64,000 nucleotides of DNA from Eudromia elegans. Taxonomy: Eukaryota > Chordata > Aves > Tinamiformes > Tinamidae. The stretch covers positions 2,419,489 through 2,483,488 of the forward strand of contig PTEX01000091.1 of NCBI GenBank assembly GCA_003342815.1, written 5' to 3'. A program made the translations under genes and the position numbers. Shown here piece after piece: positions 61,111 through 64,000 of the stretch. The notes under the pieces are model-generated. The model saw only the letters and a list, made by a program, of their open reading frames with translations, was not told the origin of the DNA and did not search any database. Each line of letters opens with the position of its first letter. The stretch's first letter is position 1.

Positions 61111-64000
61111 GGCAGACCACAAAGTAGCTAAGAATTTGAGGAAGAAAATTATTAATAATTGAGTACAATGGGATACAGACAATCAAAACGATAGCAAGTA
61201 AAGCTGAGATGCACAGAGTTACTTTGCATTTGTGAGAAAATAAACTACAAGTGGGTGAGGAATGAGAAAATATCCATGGTCTACTGATGTCCCCAACTGT
61301 CAGCATAGACTTTATTTTCTTCATGTTTTTTAATATTTAATAGAATTCCAAATTTTTATTCACATTTCAACAATTAAGGATTTAACACTTAAGATAGCGT
61401 AGTTGTTATGTGAACAATATTTCTATTTGTGAGTTTCTGTTGTTTAAAAGTGGTATGTGTGAATTTGTTTATGTTAGAGATACAGGGAGATTTGAATATC
61501 ATGAAAAAGTACCGATTTTCATAGATTCTACAGATTCATTTTCTTTTGGCACTCTAGGTCACCCCATGGAAGCTGTACAAGTGAAATTAAATGAGTGCTG
61601 AATGCCCCAATAATATTTTACAGACAAACTGTGGAAGACAGACCATACCTTGTCTTCCACTGGTGGAAGAAAATTGTTCACAAGAATTCACTTGCATCTT
61701 TGACATCTCTTTCCTGGTTGTAAAGGAGATGCCAACCTCTGTCTCTGTCTTTAGCGTGTAGAGGTCAACTACTTTTCTTTCCCAAAGTTATGTTTATTGT
61801 TCTCAGTTTATATATAGCTACTTATTTTTGTCCTCCTTTACAAGATATCAACTTGGTCATTAAAAATATTCTCCTTCTTACTAGCTTGGTTTCTTTAACT
61901 AAAGTAACAGTGTTAAACAGTTGATTTTCTTTGGTTTTCCTGCTTTATAACAGAACATAAAAAAAAGAATCTAGCAATTCTTAAAAAAAAAATTTAAAAA
62001 ATCTGGTAAAGACCTGAAAGTGAAAAGCTAAGGATATTATATAAACATAACATTAAATGCAAATACATACAAATGGTAATTATAAATTTCCTTTGTGAGA
62101 AGTGAAGAAAAGCAGAAAAGCCCAAATTGCTCTTGTCAAAGTAAGTTTGGGTAATGAAAAATGGTGAAATATTGCATAATATTGCCTACCCAGTCAAATA
62201 GCAATAAGAATAACAAGAATGGAGCAGAATCAGTATCTAAGTAATTACTATTTAGGGAAGGAAATTATGAAGCACAAACTATTGTGAGAAAGCAGAAACT
62301 GACTTTCAAGTGGATTATTCTAAGTTATTCAGAATGACATGCAATTTTCAGGAATTCCAAACAATCAAGGGCTTTATGATATTGATCCTATTATCATAAA
62401 TTTCAGGCAAGTAAACTAATTTTCACATTTGCATGAAAATTATAATTTAACTACTAGTCATGAAGTCATGCTAACTTAACAGCATAGGAGTAAGCCAGCA
62501 CTATAGAACTCTTACAGACTTGAACTTGTGTAATTCACAAAGATATAAATTTGAATTTAGAAATCTGAACACCTCAAAGGGTCAAACCCTATGAGGATAG
62601 AGGATTTTTTTCCTGAGAAAATAGTGTAAAGTATGGTACAAGGACTTTTAATGCTACAGCCTGAAATAAACACACTAAGACATTAAAAACATAGTATCTC
62701 AAAGTAATATGTCCTTTTTGCAAATTAACATATATTTATTTTCTTATTAGTTCTTGGAGACATTGTATTAGTTGTTTTTCATCTTATAATCCTAAGCCAC
62801 AGGCTATGGTTAGAAGCTGCTCTAAAATAAATATAATTTAGATGGGGAATTTTTTAAGACACATTTTTTGATCCAGTCGATCGATATAATCTTTGTGCCT
62901 CAGCAAAATTATCTAGACTTTAAAAAGTAGAGGTACATGAAAAGCTACTGCCCTGGAATGAGAGCTGGACTATTCATCAGCATGAGGACAGATGTAAAGA
63001 CCCATAAGAATAACTTTAGACCTCTGCACACACTAATTAGACCATGATATCAGGCACACATATAAACACTTGTTCACTGTTTAGTTTTCTTCCATTTGGC
63101 CATTGCATTTCTGATATTCTCATAGGTGGCATTATCTGTTACAGATCCTTGACAAGAGGAAAGATGCAAGAAAAGGACTATGACTCAAAGACATGCTCAT
63201 GAGTCACAGACTCCTGGAGCTATTGTTTGGATACAGTATGCCATACACAGCCTCCTACTCAGGATTATGCCTCAGGAATTTATTTTGCCCTCTAAAATTA
63301 ATATGTGTAGCAGGTGGTTATTTCATACAAATGAGAAGCAGTTTGGTAATAAATATTGCCTTCCTGAAAATAAAATGTTCTTCAAAATATTTCATTTATT
63401 TTGTGTTAGTTTACCTACATAGAGTTGCAAATTCCTAGATTTAGGCTTGAGCCATGTTCTTGGAAAGACAGAATTAGAGTATATGAGTTTTTAGTCTTCA
63501 GATTGAAGACTTTATTGAAAGATGGATGAAGAAAATAAGGAGAAAATGTCAACAATATAAATCAAGTAAAATAAATGAGCCAAGATTTTTAGATCTTTTA
63601 GTCATACAGTGACTAATGAGAAATTTTAGTGGTACACATCCTCTCTTCCTTCAAAATAGTGAAAACGTCTATAAAACATGGATTCAAATTTGCAAAAAAC
63701 CTAAACACAATTGAAATCGACAGTGGGACTAGTCAGATTGCTACAAGTTAACTGGTCTGCAATTATTTGCAGTACTAAAACCAATGACTACATTTTTTTT
63801 CTGCTTAAGAGACTTTTTACTCTTGCTTCTATTGAAATTAGAAACAATAAATGACTTAAAACCAAAAAAATTGTTTACAGTTACTCTGTGAATTAATTTT
63901 CCTACAAATATTCTACCTCCTTCTAACTTAATCCTTTTTACTTGTTTTACCTTTTTAAAACATCTTCCTAAAACTATTAACAGAATAACATAATAATATG
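61111..64000. other. AT-rich non-coding DNA, no gene recognised
   Basis: Short open frames up to about 80 codons, none recognisable. No element or RNA gene is seen. Confidence 0.6.

Noticed and set aside
1..64000. CRISPR arrays, operons, tRNA and rRNA genes
   Set aside because: No regularly spaced repeats with unique spacers, no bacterial gene organisation and no cloverleaf or rRNA core sequence were found. The repeats present are eukaryotic microsatellites and retroelements.

Overview
The window looks like part of a bird nuclear genome. The main evidence is six separate pieces of CR1, the dominant non-LTR retrotransposon of birds. Several end in the CR1 3' signature: a 'ccttccaacc' block followed by 8-bp repeats of the type 'attctatg'. 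Solo long terminal repeats (LTRs) of endogenous retroviruses are also present. The sequence is AT-rich, has scattered ambiguous N bases, and has no gene I can recognise. It is best read as a gene desert or the inside of a very long intron on a large chromosome. The species cannot be determined from the sequence.

Layout. 1-22.3 kb: AT-rich non-coding DNA with one CR1 3' stub (about 201-306), short repeats and a hairpin at 1.77 kb. 22.3-22.6 kb: a very old minus-strand CR1 end. 24.15-25.2 kb: a candidate ancient LTR, less AT-rich and full of 'tgtgtctgt' motifs. 25.2-36.1 kb: non-coding, including an AT-rich block at 32.9-33.1 kb bounded by 19-bp inverted repeats. 36.10-36.75 kb: a CpG-rich plus-strand solo LTR. 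45.12-45.76 kb: a minus-strand solo LTR with a perfect 6-bp target-site duplication, followed 24 bp later by a perfect 26-bp-arm palindrome. 48.86-49.25 kb: an unassigned stretch with a 102-codon open frame. 49.43-52.12 kb: the best-preserved element, a CR1 with the end of ORF1, a broken endonuclease, a reverse transcriptase with an internal deletion but an intact FADD motif, and the 3' end. 55.09-57.24 kb: a repeat cluster of a minus-strand CR1 stub, a minus-strand solo LTR with a perfect 6-bp target-site duplication, a 17-copy pentanucleotide array, a (GATA)n run and another CR1 3' end. 60.9-61.1 kb: a CR1 reverse-transcriptase fragment. The rest is plain AT-rich DNA with microsatellites.

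No host protein-coding gene, tRNA, rRNA or CRISPR array can be supported. All recognisable coding sequence is retrotransposon-derived and broken. I found no convincing undescribed gene system. The items most worth checking are the two palindromic structures, the internally deleted CR1, the CpG-rich solo LTR as a possible promoter, and the unassigned 102-codon frame.
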